From contig CANRJB010000006.1 of assembly GCA_947630845.1 (NCBI GenBank), forward strand, positions 1-64,000: a stretch of 64,000 nucleotides of DNA. The letters run 5' to 3'. The notes under the pieces are model-generated. The model was not told the DNA's origin, did no database searches, and was given only the letters and a program-made list of their open reading frames with translations. How positions within the stretch are numbered: the stretch's first letter is position 1; every line of letters begins with the position of its first letter. Origin of the DNA: an uncultured Clostridia bacterium (lineage in GTDB: Bacteria; Bacillota; Clostridia; Oscillospirales; Ruminococcaceae). Shown one piece after another: positions 31,765-40,977 of this stretch. The translations under genes were made by a program, and so were the position numbers.

Positions 31765-34203
31765 GTGGAAGTGCAGAAGGTCGCTGCCGTTGCGGTCCAT
31801 GCGGCAGCATATCCGATGGATCGGCTGTATCACTATCTGATACCGCCGGGGCTGTACCGGGAGGAGCTGACAGGCTGTCGGGCAGTTGTCCCGTTCGGAA
31901 GGGGAAACCGCACCTGTGTGGGCATGATCGTCTCTGTGATGCCGATCAGGGCAGAGCAGGAGGGAAAGCTGAAATCCATCCGTGCGGTGGCAGATGAAAG
32001 CCCTGTCATGAATGAGGAGCAGCTCATACTGCTGCATTGGCTGCGTGAGAATACATTTTGCAGCTATTTCGATGCCATCCGGACACTTGTGCCGACGGCA
32101 CTCCAGCTGCGTGTGCAGGAGCATTATACTTTGCTCAACGGCGGAAGCACAGAGGCACTTTCACAGGAAGCCTTGCAGATGCTTGCCTTTCTGCGTCATG
32201 CAAAGAACAGGAAGGAGTTTGATGCCATCCTGAAGGACTGCGAAACGCCCGGCAAGATACAGGCAAGAGATGAGCTGATGCAAGCCGGCATCCTCGGACA
32301 GACGGCAGACATCCGGCAGGTCAGGGAAAAGACCATCCGCATGGTGCGGCTCACATGGGATCACAACAGCCCGATGGCATTTACCCCCAAACAGCAGCAG
32401 GTACTCAGTGCCTTGCAGGAATTCGGGGAGATCGCCGAAAAGGAACTTTGCTATATTTGCAGCGTCACGGATGCTGTGGTAAAAAAACTTGCAAAGCAGG
32501 GTGTTGTGGAACGGTATGAGCTTGTGCCGGAGGAGGAGCTGCCGGACATCCCGGCAATGCAGCCGCCGGTGCTTTCCGAAGAACAGCAGGCAGTGTATGA
32601 CAAAGTCGCACCGGCTCTCAGGACGGATACGCCGGATTGCTTTCTGCTGCACGGCGTGACGGGCAGCGGCAAGACTGCCGTGTTCGATGCCCTCATTGAA
32701 GAAACGCTGCGTCTGGGCAAAGCGGTACTCATGCTGCTGCCGGAGATCGGACTGACACCGCAGGTCGTGCGCCGTTTTTCCGCACGGTTCGGAAACCGCA
32801 TTGCCGTCGTCCACAGCGGACTGCCGCTCCGGGAGCGCAAGCGTTCCTATGCACGTGCGGCATCCGGCGAAGCGGATATCGTCATCGGCACACGCAGTGC
32901 CGTATTCACCCCCATGAAACGCATCGGGCTGATCATTATGGATGAAGAAGGGGAGCGTTCCTATAAATCCGACAAAGCTCCCCGTTATGATACCATACAG
33001 GTAGCAAAGCAGCGTTGCAGATACCATGGTGCAGTGCTGCTGCCGGCATCTGCAACGCCGACGATCGAAACGTATTACAATGCCCTGAAAGGAAACTGCA
33101 CCCTGTTGCAGATGAAAAAACGCTACGGGGATGTGCCGCTTCCGGCAGTGGAGATCATCAACATGGCAGATGAACGGCAGAACGGCAATGATTCCGGCTT
33201 CAGCACAGTGCTGCACGATGCCATCCGGGAGAACCTTGACCGGGGCGAGCAGACCATTCTGCTCCTCAATCGCAGGGGATTCCATACGGTCATCAGCTGC
33301 TGCATCTGCAACCAGCCTGTCTACTGCAAGAATTGTTCTGTCCCCATGACTTTCCACAAGACCGACGGGATGCTGCACTGCCATTACTGCGGTTCGGTAC
33401 AGCCGATGCCGGAGAAATGCCCGTCCTGCGGCGGAGAACATCTGCGGCGGATGGGATTCGGGACACAGCGTCTTGAGGATGAGCTGGCTTCTCGCTTTCC
33501 GGATGCACGCATCCTGCGGATGGATGCCGACACGACCGGATCACGCCATGCCTATGAACGGGGCTTTGAGGCGTTCCGGAACAAGGAATATGACATCATG
33601 CTCGGCACGCAGATGATCGGCAAGGGACTGGATTTCCCGGATGTGACGCTTGTGGGTGTCATGAGTGTGGACAAGGCACTGTTTTCCGGAGATTTCCGGA
33701 GCTATGAACGCACCTTTTCCCTGATCGCACAGGTCGTCGGCAGAGGAGGCAGGGGCGATAAACCGGGACGTGCGGTTTTGCAGACATTCCTGCCCGATCA
33801 CTATGTGCTGCGTCTGGCAGCGGCACAGGATTATGAGGGCTTCTGCCGGGAAGAACTTGCCATCCGGAAAACGCTGTTGTTTCCACCGTTCTGCGACATC
33901 TGCGTGATCGGGTTTCAGGCACTGCGTGAAGGCGATGCACAGGAAGCGGCATATGCTTTTGTGGAATGCATGAAGCAGACGCTGGCACTCCGGCAGGAGA
34001 AGCTGCCGCTGCGTGTGCTTGGACCTGTTCCGTGTACCTATCACAAGCTCGGCGGTCAATTCCGCTGGCGTATCATCATCAAATGTAAAAACACCCATGC
34101 CTTCCGGGAATTTCTCCGGGATACGATGCTGCGTGCGGCAGGTGTCCGGGAGATCGCAAGAGTACATTTCTATGCCGACATGAACGGAAGCACCGGAATA
34201 TGA
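31765..34203 (+). CDS. priA: Primosomal replication-restart helicase PriA
   Basis: This 812-aa protein has a 3'BD-like N-terminus ('VAAVAVHAAAYPMDRLYHYLIP') and a helicase core with Walker A 'GVTGSGKT' at residues 297-304. Motif II is 'DEEG' at residues 393-396, and a zinc-binding cysteine cluster follows ('CCICNQPVYCKNC', 'CHYC', 'CPSC'), then 'GTQMIGKGLDFP' and 'QVVGRGGRG'. Most PriA proteins have DEEH and 'GPRYHARD'; here it reads DEEG and 'APRYDTIQ'. The start is uncertain: GTG at 31765, directly after the rpoZ stop, or GTG at 31771, and neither has a good ribosome site. Confidence 0.93.
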   Translation: MEVQKVAAVAVHAAAYPMDRLYHYLIPPGLYREELTGCRAVVPFGRGNRTCVGMIVSVMPIRAEQEGKLKSIRAVADESPVMNEEQLILLHWLRENTFCSYFDAIRTLVPTALQLRVQEHYTLLNGGSTEALSQEALQMLAFLRHAKNRKEFDAILKDCETPGKIQARDELMQAGILGQTADIRQVREKTIRMVRLTWDHNSPMAFTPKQQQVLSALQEFGEIAEKELCYICSVTDAVVKKLAKQGVVERYELVPEEELPDIPAMQPPVLSEEQQAVYDKVAPALRTDTPDCFLLHGVTGSGKTAVFDALIEETLRLGKAVLMLLPEIGLTPQVVRRFSARFGNRIAVVHSGLPLRERKRSYARAASGEADIVIGTRSAVFTPMKRIGLIIMDEEGERSYKSDKAPRYDTIQVAKQRCRYHGAVLLPASATPTIETYYNALKGNCTLLQMKKRYGDVPLPAVEIINMADERQNGNDSGFSTVLHDAIRENLDRGEQTILLLNRRGFHTVISCCICNQPVYCKNCSVPMTFHKTDGMLHCHYCGSVQPMPEKCPSCGGEHLRRMGFGTQRLEDELASRFPDARILRMDADTTGSRHAYERGFEAFRNKEYDIMLGTQMIGKGLDFPDVTLVGVMSVDKALFSGDFRSYERTFSLIAQVVGRGGRGDKPGRAVLQTFLPDHYVLRLAAAQDYEGFCREELAIRKTLLFPPFCDICVIGFQALREGDAQEAAYAFVECMKQTLALRQEKLPLRVLGPVPCTYHKLGGQFRWRIIIKCKNTHAFREFLRDTMLRAAGVREIARVHFYADMNGSTGI

Positions 34204-34225
34204 AGAAAAGAGGATCGCAGAGAAC

Positions 34226-34696
34226 ATGGCAACAAGAAGAATTGTGACAAAGACAGACCCGATCCTGCATACCAAGTGCAGACCGGTAGAGAAATTTGAT
34301 AAAAAGCTGCATCAACTGCTTGACGACATGAAGGAGACACTTTACAAGGCGCAGGGTCTTGGACTTGCTGCGCCGCAGGTGGGCATCCGCAGACGGCTTG
34401 CAGTGATCGACGTGCAGGAGGGGGACGGGCTGATCGAGCTGATCAACCCGGAAGTTCTGGCAACAAGCGGTTCACAGCGTGATGTGGAAGGCTGTCTGTC
34501 GTGTCCGGACGAATGGGGCTATGTCGTCCGTCCGTACAAATGTACCGTGCGTGCGCAGGACAGAAACGGGGCATACTATGAACTGGAACTGGAAGGTCTG
34601 GGCGCAAGATGTGCGCTGCATGAGATCGACCATCTGGACGGGAAACTGTTTCTGGATCTGGTGGATGAATTTGTGGATCTTTCGGAAGAGGAGTAA
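34226..34696 (+). CDS. def: Peptide deformylase
   Basis: This 156-aa metalloenzyme removes N-formyl from new proteins. The three motifs are 'GLGLAAPQVG', 'EGCLSCP' (metal Cys) and 'HEIDHLDG' (HExxH). The second motif has Cys before Pro instead of the common Val/Ile, a tolerated position. It pairs with fmt, three bases downstream. The ATG at 34226 follows GAAAAGAGGATCG. Confidence 0.95.
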   Translation: MATRRIVTKTDPILHTKCRPVEKFDKKLHQLLDDMKETLYKAQGLGLAAPQVGIRRRLAVIDVQEGDGLIELINPEVLATSGSQRDVEGCLSCPDEWGYVVRPYKCTVRAQDRNGAYYELELEGLGARCALHEIDHLDGKLFLDLVDEFVDLSEEE

Positions 34697-34699
34697 GCC

Positions 34700-35626
34700 A
34701 TGAAGATCGTATTTATGGGAACACCGGCATTTGCCGTACCGATACTGACAGCCCTTGAGGGCGCAGGGCATGATGTGGCAGCTGTGTTCACGCAGCCCGA
34801 TAAGCCCAATGGCAGGAAGATGAAGCTCGTCTATTCGCCGGTGAAAAAGCAGGCACTTTCGCATGGTATCACCGTGTTCCAGCCGGAATCGCTGCGTAAG
34901 GGTGAAGATGCGGAGAAGTCGCTTGCCGTGTTGCAGGAACTCCAGCCGGACTGCATCGTGGTGGCAGCCTATGGGCAGATCCTGCCGAAGTGTATACTGG
35001 AGCTGCCGGAATACGGATGCATCAATGTCCATGCCTCGCTGCTGCCGAAGTACCGGGGTGCTGCCCCCATTCAGCACTGTCTGCTCAACGGGGAACAGGA
35101 GAGCGGCGTGACCATCATGCAGATGGCAGAGGGACTGGATACGGGCGATATGCTGTTGCAGAAGCGCATTCCGGTCGGTGAGGATGAGACGGCGGATGAA
35201 TTGCATGACCGCCTTGCTGCACTTGGCGCAGAACTGACCTTGCAGGCACTGGACGGACTTGCTGCCGGAACGATCACGCCGGTACCGCAGGAGGAAGCGC
35301 AGTCCTGTTATGCATCCATGATCCGCAAAAACATGTCGGCACTTGATTTTACCAAGACGGCAGCAGAGCTGCACAGGATCATCTGCGGACTGACGGGCTT
35401 TACCATGCTTGAGGGCAAACGCCTGAAGGTCTGCCGCAGTCATGTCTGTCCGGGGACGGGCAATGCTCCCATAGGTACGGTCACAGATCCGGAGACTTTT
35501 ACTGTACAGTGCGGAGAAGGTACGCTCCTGACATTCAGGGAAGTGCAGCTTGAGGGCAGCAAGCGCATGCCTGTTGATGCATTCCTGCGTGGAAAACGCC
35601 TTGAAAAGGGGATACAGCTCGGGTGA
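34700..35626 (+). CDS. fmt: Methionyl-tRNA formyltransferase
   Basis: This 308-aa enzyme formylates initiator Met-tRNA. It begins 'MKIVFMGTPAFAVPIL' and has the catalytic 'NVHASLLPKYRGAAPIQH' and 'GVTIMQMAEGLDTGDML', then a C-terminal OB-like domain with 'VPVDAFLRG' in variant form. Ribosome site GAAGAGGAG. It overlaps rsmB (A of TGA shared with ATG). Confidence 0.96.
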   Translation: MKIVFMGTPAFAVPILTALEGAGHDVAAVFTQPDKPNGRKMKLVYSPVKKQALSHGITVFQPESLRKGEDAEKSLAVLQELQPDCIVVAAYGQILPKCILELPEYGCINVHASLLPKYRGAAPIQHCLLNGEQESGVTIMQMAEGLDTGDMLLQKRIPVGEDETADELHDRLAALGAELTLQALDGLAAGTITPVPQEEAQSCYASMIRKNMSALDFTKTAAELHRIICGLTGFTMLEGKRLKVCRSHVCPGTGNAPIGTVTDPETFTVQCGEGTLLTFREVQLEGSKRMPVDAFLRGKRLEKGIQLG

Positions 35627-36897
35627 TGGAAAGCGCAAGATCACTTGCTGTCAGACTCCTGATGCGCACCTTTGAGGAGGGCGGCTATTCCCATCTGCTG
35701 CTGCGGCAGACACTCGATGCATCCGGACTTTCGCCGCAGGACAGGGGACTGTGTACGATGCTTTATCAGGGCACGGCAGCAAGGATGCTGACACTCCGGC
35801 ACATCGTTTCCCTGTACAGCAAGCGTCCGCCGGAAAAACTCGATGCACCGGTGCGGTACATCCTGTATCTGGGACTGTATCAGCTGTTGTACTGCGACCG
35901 CATTCCGGACAGTGCGGCAGTGAACGAGAGTGTAAAGCTCACGGGGCAATTCCGGGTAAAGAGCGCATCGGGGTTGGTGAACTATGTACTCCGGCAATTT
36001 CTCCGTGACGGCAGACAGTATCCGGTGACGGCTGATCTGTGGCAGTCGGCAGTGCTGCGGTATTCCGTACCGGAGGAGCTGCTGCGGACAGTTGCAGAGG
36101 AACGGGGATGGGAATTTGCGGAGCAGTTTTTTGCGGATGCACTGCTGCCTGCGCCGTGTACGGTACGGCTGAACACACTGCGTGCAACGGCAGAAGAAAT
36201 TGCAGATCTGCATCCGCAGAAATGCAGCACGGAGGGATGCTTTCAGGTGGAAACACCGGACATCACCGGTACAGAGCCGTTCCGGAAGGGACTGCTCCAT
36301 GTAGAGGATGAAGCATCACAGCTCTGTGTGCAGATGCTTGCACCGCAGCCGGGGGAGACGGTACTCGATGTCTGTGCTGCGCCGGGCGGCAAAAGCTTCA
36401 CCATTGCCGAACAGATGCAGGATGAAGGGCATGTGTATGCGTTCGATCTGCATCCGCAGAGGGCAGAGCTGATCCGGAAGGGTGCAGCACGTCTCGGATT
36501 GCAATGTATAACGGCAGATGTGCAGGATGCGACAGTGCGCCGGGAGGACATGCCCATGGCAGACCGCATTCTCTGTGATGTGCCATGTTCCGGACTGGGA
36601 GTCATCCGCCGCAAGCCGGAGATCCGGTACAAGCCGCTGAAGACATTCCGGGAGCTGCCGGAAATGCAGTACCGGATCATGGAGACGGCATCACAGTATC
36701 TGAAACCGGGGGGCGTACTGGTATACTCCACCTGTACGATCCTGCGGACGGAGGATGAAGCGGTCGTGGAGCGGTTCTTACGGGCGCATCCGGAATTTTC
36801 ACCGGAACAGATGCGTCTGCTGCCGGATGAGAAGCACCGCTGCGACGGTTTTTTTGCCGCAAGGCTTGTAAAGGAGGGACAGCATGGAACAGCGTGA
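35626..36897 (+). CDS. rsmB: 16S rRNA m5C967 methyltransferase
   Basis: This 423-aa protein has an N-terminal NusB-like helical domain ('LSPQDRGLCTMLYQGT') and a Fmu/NOL1 SAM methyltransferase domain. The latter has 'VLDVCAAPGGKSFTIAE', 'ILCDVPCSGLGVIRRKPEIRYK' (catalytic Cys) and 'LVYSTCTI' (second Cys). The ATG at 35626 overlaps the fmt TGA; an adjacent GTG at 35623 is possible. The 3' end overlaps rlmN by 14 bases. Confidence 0.94.
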   Translation: MESARSLAVRLLMRTFEEGGYSHLLLRQTLDASGLSPQDRGLCTMLYQGTAARMLTLRHIVSLYSKRPPEKLDAPVRYILYLGLYQLLYCDRIPDSAAVNESVKLTGQFRVKSASGLVNYVLRQFLRDGRQYPVTADLWQSAVLRYSVPEELLRTVAEERGWEFAEQFFADALLPAPCTVRLNTLRATAEEIADLHPQKCSTEGCFQVETPDITGTEPFRKGLLHVEDEASQLCVQMLAPQPGETVLDVCAAPGGKSFTIAEQMQDEGHVYAFDLHPQRAELIRKGAARLGLQCITADVQDATVRREDMPMADRILCDVPCSGLGVIRRKPEIRYKPLKTFRELPEMQYRIMETASQYLKPGGVLVYSTCTILRTEDEAVVERFLRAHPEFSPEQMRLLPDEKHRCDGFFAARLVKEGQHGTA

Positions 36898-37936
36898 CAT
36901 CCTGTCCATGACACTGCCGGAATTACAGGCAGCAGTGACGGCACTCGGCGAGCCGAAGTACCGTGCCGGACAGATCTACCGTGCGCTGCATGTCCGGAAG
37001 GTGAAAAGCTTTGCTGAAATGTTGGACATACCTTCCAAACTGCGTGCAGAATTGGAGACGCTTTTTTGTATAAAAAGTCTATTTGTATCCCGAAAGCTTG
37101 CATCTTCGCTGGATGATACGGTAAAATATTTATATAGGCTTTCTGACGGACAGTTTGTCGAGACGGTGCTGATGCATTATCATCACGGATGGCGGCTGTG
37201 TCTCTCCACACAGGTGGGGTGCAAGATGGGCTGTGCGTTCTGTGCGTCAGCCATTGCCGGATATATCCGTGACCTGACACCTTCCGAAATGCTGCTCCAG
37301 ATCGACGAGACAGAACGGGATGCAGGGGTGAGCATTTCCGGATTGGTGCTGATGGGCATCGGAGAGCCTATGGATAATGCTGACAATGTGATGCGCTTTC
37401 TGGAGCTGCTCTCCGACAAGGATGGCAGACAGATGAGCCTGCGGCATGTAACACTGTCCACATGCGGCATCGTACCGGGTATCCGGGCACTTGCCGACAG
37501 GAGAATGGGACTGACCCTTGCTGTGTCGCTGCACAGTGCCACAGACACCGGACGCAGCCGCATCATGCCGGTCAACCGCCGCTATCCGCTTCAGGAGCTG
37601 ATGGAGGCATGCCGGTACTATTTTGAGACAACAGGACGGCGTGTGACATTCGAGTATGCCGTCATGGAAGGTGAAAACGACAGCAGCAGAGATGCTGCGG
37701 CACTTGCGTCCTTATTGAAAGGCACAGCGGCGCATGTCAACCTGATCCCCGTCAACAGCGTGAGGGAACGCAGCTACCATGCCACAAGGCAGGCAGCACA
37801 TGCATTTCTGCAAAAGCTGGAACGGCTGGGGGTACATGCCACTGTCCGGCGGACGCTCGGTGCGGATATCGAGGCGGCATGTGGGCAGCTGCGAAGGGAT
37901 GCCCAGCAGCCGTCAGTTTACGGTGAAAAGAGGTGA
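36884..37936 (+). CDS. rlmN: 23S rRNA (A2503-C2)/tRNA (A37-C2) methyltransferase RlmN
   Basis: This 350-aa radical-SAM enzyme has the iron-sulfur motif C-x3-C-x2-C in 'QVGCKMGCAFCAS', plus 'LVLMGIGEPMDNADNVMRF', 'LSTCGIVPGI' and 'LAVSLHSAT'. The C-terminal 'ADIEAACGQLR' carries the second catalytic Cys. The start lies inside rsmB behind AAAGGAGG. It is followed after four bases by prpC. Confidence 0.96.
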   Translation: MEQRDILSMTLPELQAAVTALGEPKYRAGQIYRALHVRKVKSFAEMLDIPSKLRAELETLFCIKSLFVSRKLASSLDDTVKYLYRLSDGQFVETVLMHYHHGWRLCLSTQVGCKMGCAFCASAIAGYIRDLTPSEMLLQIDETERDAGVSISGLVLMGIGEPMDNADNVMRFLELLSDKDGRQMSLRHVTLSTCGIVPGIRALADRRMGLTLAVSLHSATDTGRSRIMPVNRRYPLQELMEACRYYFETTGRRVTFEYAVMEGENDSSRDAAALASLLKGTAAHVNLIPVNSVRERSYHATRQAAHAFLQKLERLGVHATVRRTLGADIEAACGQLRRDAQQPSVYGEKR

Positions 37937-37940
37937 GATC

Positions 37941-38681
37941 ATGCAGTGCTGGTTCATATCGGATATCGGACTTGTGCGTGAGGAAAATCAGGACAAGGTC
38001 GAGGCACAGGAATTCGGCGGCGGGATACTTGCTGCCGTGTGTGACGGCATGGGCGGCGAGCGCAACGGCAGACAGGCAAGTGAAATTGCCGTGCGTGAGC
38101 TGTTTGACCGGTTCCGTACAGGCTACCGCAGCGGTATGAATGCGGAGGAAATGCGTGCGCTGCTGCTCTCATCTGTTTCTGCTGCAAACACCGTCGTCTA
38201 CACGACGGCACGGATGGATTACAAGAGCTATGGCATGGGTACGACCTGCGTGGCAGCCTATGTAGAGCCGGGCTGGATCTCCATCGCCAATGTGGGGGAC
38301 AGCCGTGCCTACCTTGTCGAGGAGGGCACGATACGGCAGCTGACCCGTGACCATACGGTCGTCAACATGCTCTTGCAGCAGGGCAAGATCACACGGGAAG
38401 AGATGAAGACCCACCCACAGCGCAATATGCTGACGAGAGCCGTAGGCGTGGAACGTGTGGTGAGTCCGGATTATTATCGTGTCCCATGCAAGGAAAATTT
38501 CGTGCTGCTGCTCTGTTCGGACGGACTGTCCGGCTGCTGCACCGATACGGAGATGCTTGGCATCCTCCGGAAACATCCCTATGCGGATGTGCCGCAGATC
38601 CTTGTGCAGCTTGCACTGCAAAAGGGCGGCAGGGACAATATTTCTCTTGCTCTTGTCACTGACCAGAGGGAAACCGAATAG
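37941..38681 (+). CDS. prpC: PP2C-type Ser/Thr protein phosphatase
   Basis: This 246-aa phosphatase reads 'SDIGLVREENQDKVEAQE' at its N-terminus, then 'AAVCDGMGGERNG' and 'ISIANVGDSRAYLVEEGTIRQLTRDHT'. The metal-binding aspartates of 'LLLCSDGLSG' and 'GGRDNISLALV' come last. It reverses the modifications made by the kinase directly downstream. The ATG at 37941 has AAGAGGTGA upstream; an in-frame start inside rlmN would add 54 unrelated residues. Confidence 0.95.
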   Translation: MQCWFISDIGLVREENQDKVEAQEFGGGILAAVCDGMGGERNGRQASEIAVRELFDRFRTGYRSGMNAEEMRALLLSSVSAANTVVYTTARMDYKSYGMGTTCVAAYVEPGWISIANVGDSRAYLVEEGTIRQLTRDHTVVNMLLQQGKITREEMKTHPQRNMLTRAVGVERVVSPDYYRVPCKENFVLLLCSDGLSGCCTDTEMLGILRKHPYADVPQILVQLALQKGGRDNISLALVTDQRETE

Positions 38682-38733
38682 CGGCAACGCTGTTCTTTCA
38701 AATATCACCAAATAAATAAGGCTGGAGGTAACA

Positions 38734-40977
38734 ATGGATAAGTTTATTGGTAAAAAGCTTGACGGCAGATATGAGATCACGGAACTGATCGGTGTCGGCG
38801 GCATGGCGGATGTCTATAAGGCAAACGACATTGTCGAGAACAAATTGGTCGCCGTCAAGATCCTCAAGCGGGAATTTGCTGAAAATGAGGAATTCCTGCG
38901 TCGTTTCCGGAATGAGTCCAAGGCGATCGCTCTGCTTTCTCATCCGAATATCGTCAAGGTCTATGACGTTGGCTTTTCAGATAAGCTGCAATATATCGTC
39001 ATGGAGTACATTGACGGCATCACTCTGAAGGAATATATTGACAACGAAAAGGTGCTGACATGGAAGGATTCCGTCCATTTCATCATTCAGGTGCTGCGTG
39101 CTTTGCAGCATGCGCATGACCGGGGTATCGTTCACCGTGATATCAAGCCGCAGAACATCATGCTCTTCACCGACGGCACGATCAAGGTCATGGACTTCGG
39201 CATTGCCAAATTTGCCCGTGATGACGGCAGGACGGCAAACGATCAGGCGATCGGTACCGTCCACTACATCAGCCCCGAACAGGCAAGAGGCGATGAGACT
39301 GATGAAAAGAGCGACATCTATTCTGTCGGTGTCATGCTCTATGAGATGCTCACCGGACAGAAGCCCTTCGATACGGACAATCCCATCACCGTTGCCGTGA
39401 TGCACATGCAGAGTACGCCGGAGCGTCCCCGTGCCATCAATCCGAACATCCCGGCAGGTCTTGAAGAGATCATCATGCGTGCGATGGAGAAGGATGCCGA
39501 GAACCGTTATCAGACAGCCTCTGACATGATCCGTGACATCGAAGCATTCAAGGCAAACAATAACATCACCTTCGGCTACTATACCGAGGATACCGGCGAG
39601 GAAGAACCGGAGCCGGATACGCCCACACAGTACTTTTCTGCTCCCACCCCATCTGCACAGCCGCAGAAAGGCGGACGCAGGGATGACTACTATGACGACG
39701 ATGACGATGAGTACTATGACGATGGCGATGACGACGACGAGTATTACGATGATGATGACGATGATGATGACGACGAAGAAGAAGAGGAAGGCGAGTCCCG
39801 TTCTCTGTTTGTGCCGGTCATGACAGCGGTCACGATCGCATTCATCGTAGTTGCCGTGTTCTTTGTGATCTGGCTGATCAAGAACGTGATCACCGAAACC
39901 GGCATCAACAAGCAGCAGTATATGATGCCTGATCTGGTCGGCATGGATTACTATGAGGCAAAGGATACCTACCAGTATCTTGATATCCAGATCAAGGAAA
40001 CAGAATATTCCACCTATCCGAAGGATGTCATCTATGAGCAGGATATTCCGGTCGATGACCCCGTCACCACAGGACAGACCATCTATGTCAATGTCAGTCT
40101 GGGTGTCAGCACGGTAGAAGTGCCGGATGTCAAGGGCTATCAGTATGACTATGCTGTAAAGGTACTTGAACAGCTTGGATTTGTGCCGGATATGCAGTAT
40201 GAGTTAAGCTCTGACGGCACAGAAGCCAACTTTGTCATCCGTACCGAGCCGGGTCCGGGTGAAGAAGCAGAGTCCGGTTCTACCATCACGGTTTATGTTT
40301 CCAAGGGTATGAATACTGATTCTGTGGAAGTACCGGATCTTGTCGGCGAAGATATCGAGAATGCGACCAAGCTCTGCGACTTCTATGGATTAGAGATCAA
40401 TGCGCTCTACGAGCCGTCGCTGGAGGAAGAGGGCATCATCTTTGAACAGAGCATCGAACCGGGTGAATTTGTGGATGCCGGTACGGTGATTGACCTGCAC
40501 ATTTCCAACGGTGAAGACCCGACCGGTACAGTACAATTCAAGATGTCGATTCCGGAAAAAGCACAGGGACGTTTCTCGTTCGACTTCTTTGATGAGAACG
40601 GCGGATCGGTAAACAGCTCGACCTTTAACCCGAGCTTCTCAAGGACGATCTCTGTGGATGTGACGGGTACAGGCACGCAGAAGATCGTGGTCTATGTCAA
40701 CAATGAAAACACACATGAATCCGCAGAGATGGGTGTCTATAACTTCGACTTTGCAAACGGCACTTACACCAAGGTGAAGGAGAACATCAACGAAGCATTC
40801 GAGAGCATCGGCGCATTCGGAGAGGAATCGACGGAAGCACCGACCGAAGCACCGCCTACCGAAGCACCTCCTACAGAAGCACCGCCTACCGAAGCACCGC
40901 CGCAGACCGAAGCACCTCCGCAGACGGAACCACCGGCTGAGCAGACACTCGAACCGCCTCCGGCACCGGTTGCGTAA
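38734..40977 (+). CDS. prkC: PASTA-domain Ser/Thr protein kinase (PrkC/Stk1 type)
   Basis: This 747-aa membrane kinase senses muropeptides and regulates wall growth or germination in relatives. The P-loop 'GVGGMADVY' ends at Y28; K42, HRD (134-136) and DFG (154-156) are intact. An extreme Asp/Glu/Tyr-rich stretch (about 317-353) precedes one membrane helix (about 361-386). Three PASTA repeats (about 395-600) follow, then a beta-rich domain of about 85 residues. The tail is made of 'TEAPP' repeats. The kinase and PASTA parts are standard; the acidic linker and tail are unusual. The partner phosphatase is upstream. Confidence 0.95.
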   Translation: MDKFIGKKLDGRYEITELIGVGGMADVYKANDIVENKLVAVKILKREFAENEEFLRRFRNESKAIALLSHPNIVKVYDVGFSDKLQYIVMEYIDGITLKEYIDNEKVLTWKDSVHFIIQVLRALQHAHDRGIVHRDIKPQNIMLFTDGTIKVMDFGIAKFARDDGRTANDQAIGTVHYISPEQARGDETDEKSDIYSVGVMLYEMLTGQKPFDTDNPITVAVMHMQSTPERPRAINPNIPAGLEEIIMRAMEKDAENRYQTASDMIRDIEAFKANNNITFGYYTEDTGEEEPEPDTPTQYFSAPTPSAQPQKGGRRDDYYDDDDDEYYDDGDDDDEYYDDDDDDDDDEEEEEGESRSLFVPVMTAVTIAFIVVAVFFVIWLIKNVITETGINKQQYMMPDLVGMDYYEAKDTYQYLDIQIKETEYSTYPKDVIYEQDIPVDDPVTTGQTIYVNVSLGVSTVEVPDVKGYQYDYAVKVLEQLGFVPDMQYELSSDGTEANFVIRTEPGPGEEAESGSTITVYVSKGMNTDSVEVPDLVGEDIENATKLCDFYGLEINALYEPSLEEEGIIFEQSIEPGEFVDAGTVIDLHISNGEDPTGTVQFKMSIPEKAQGRFSFDFFDENGGSVNSSTFNPSFSRTISVDVTGTGTQKIVVYVNNENTHESAEMGVYNFDFANGTYTKVKENINEAFESIGAFGEESTEAPTEAPPTEAPPTEAPPTEAPPQTEAPPQTEPPAEQTLEPPPAPVA
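40835..40966 (+). repeat. Tandem TEAPP-coding repeats at the prkC 3' end
   Basis: Repeated 12- to 15-base units encode 'TEAPPTEAPP' and 'QTEAPP'. The tail is extracellular if the membrane topology is standard, and is probably wall-spanning or disordered. Confidence 0.75.

Noticed and set aside
40835-40966. Short tandem repeats that might suggest a CRISPR array
   Set aside because: They are in-frame TEAPP codons at the prkC end, with no spacers.
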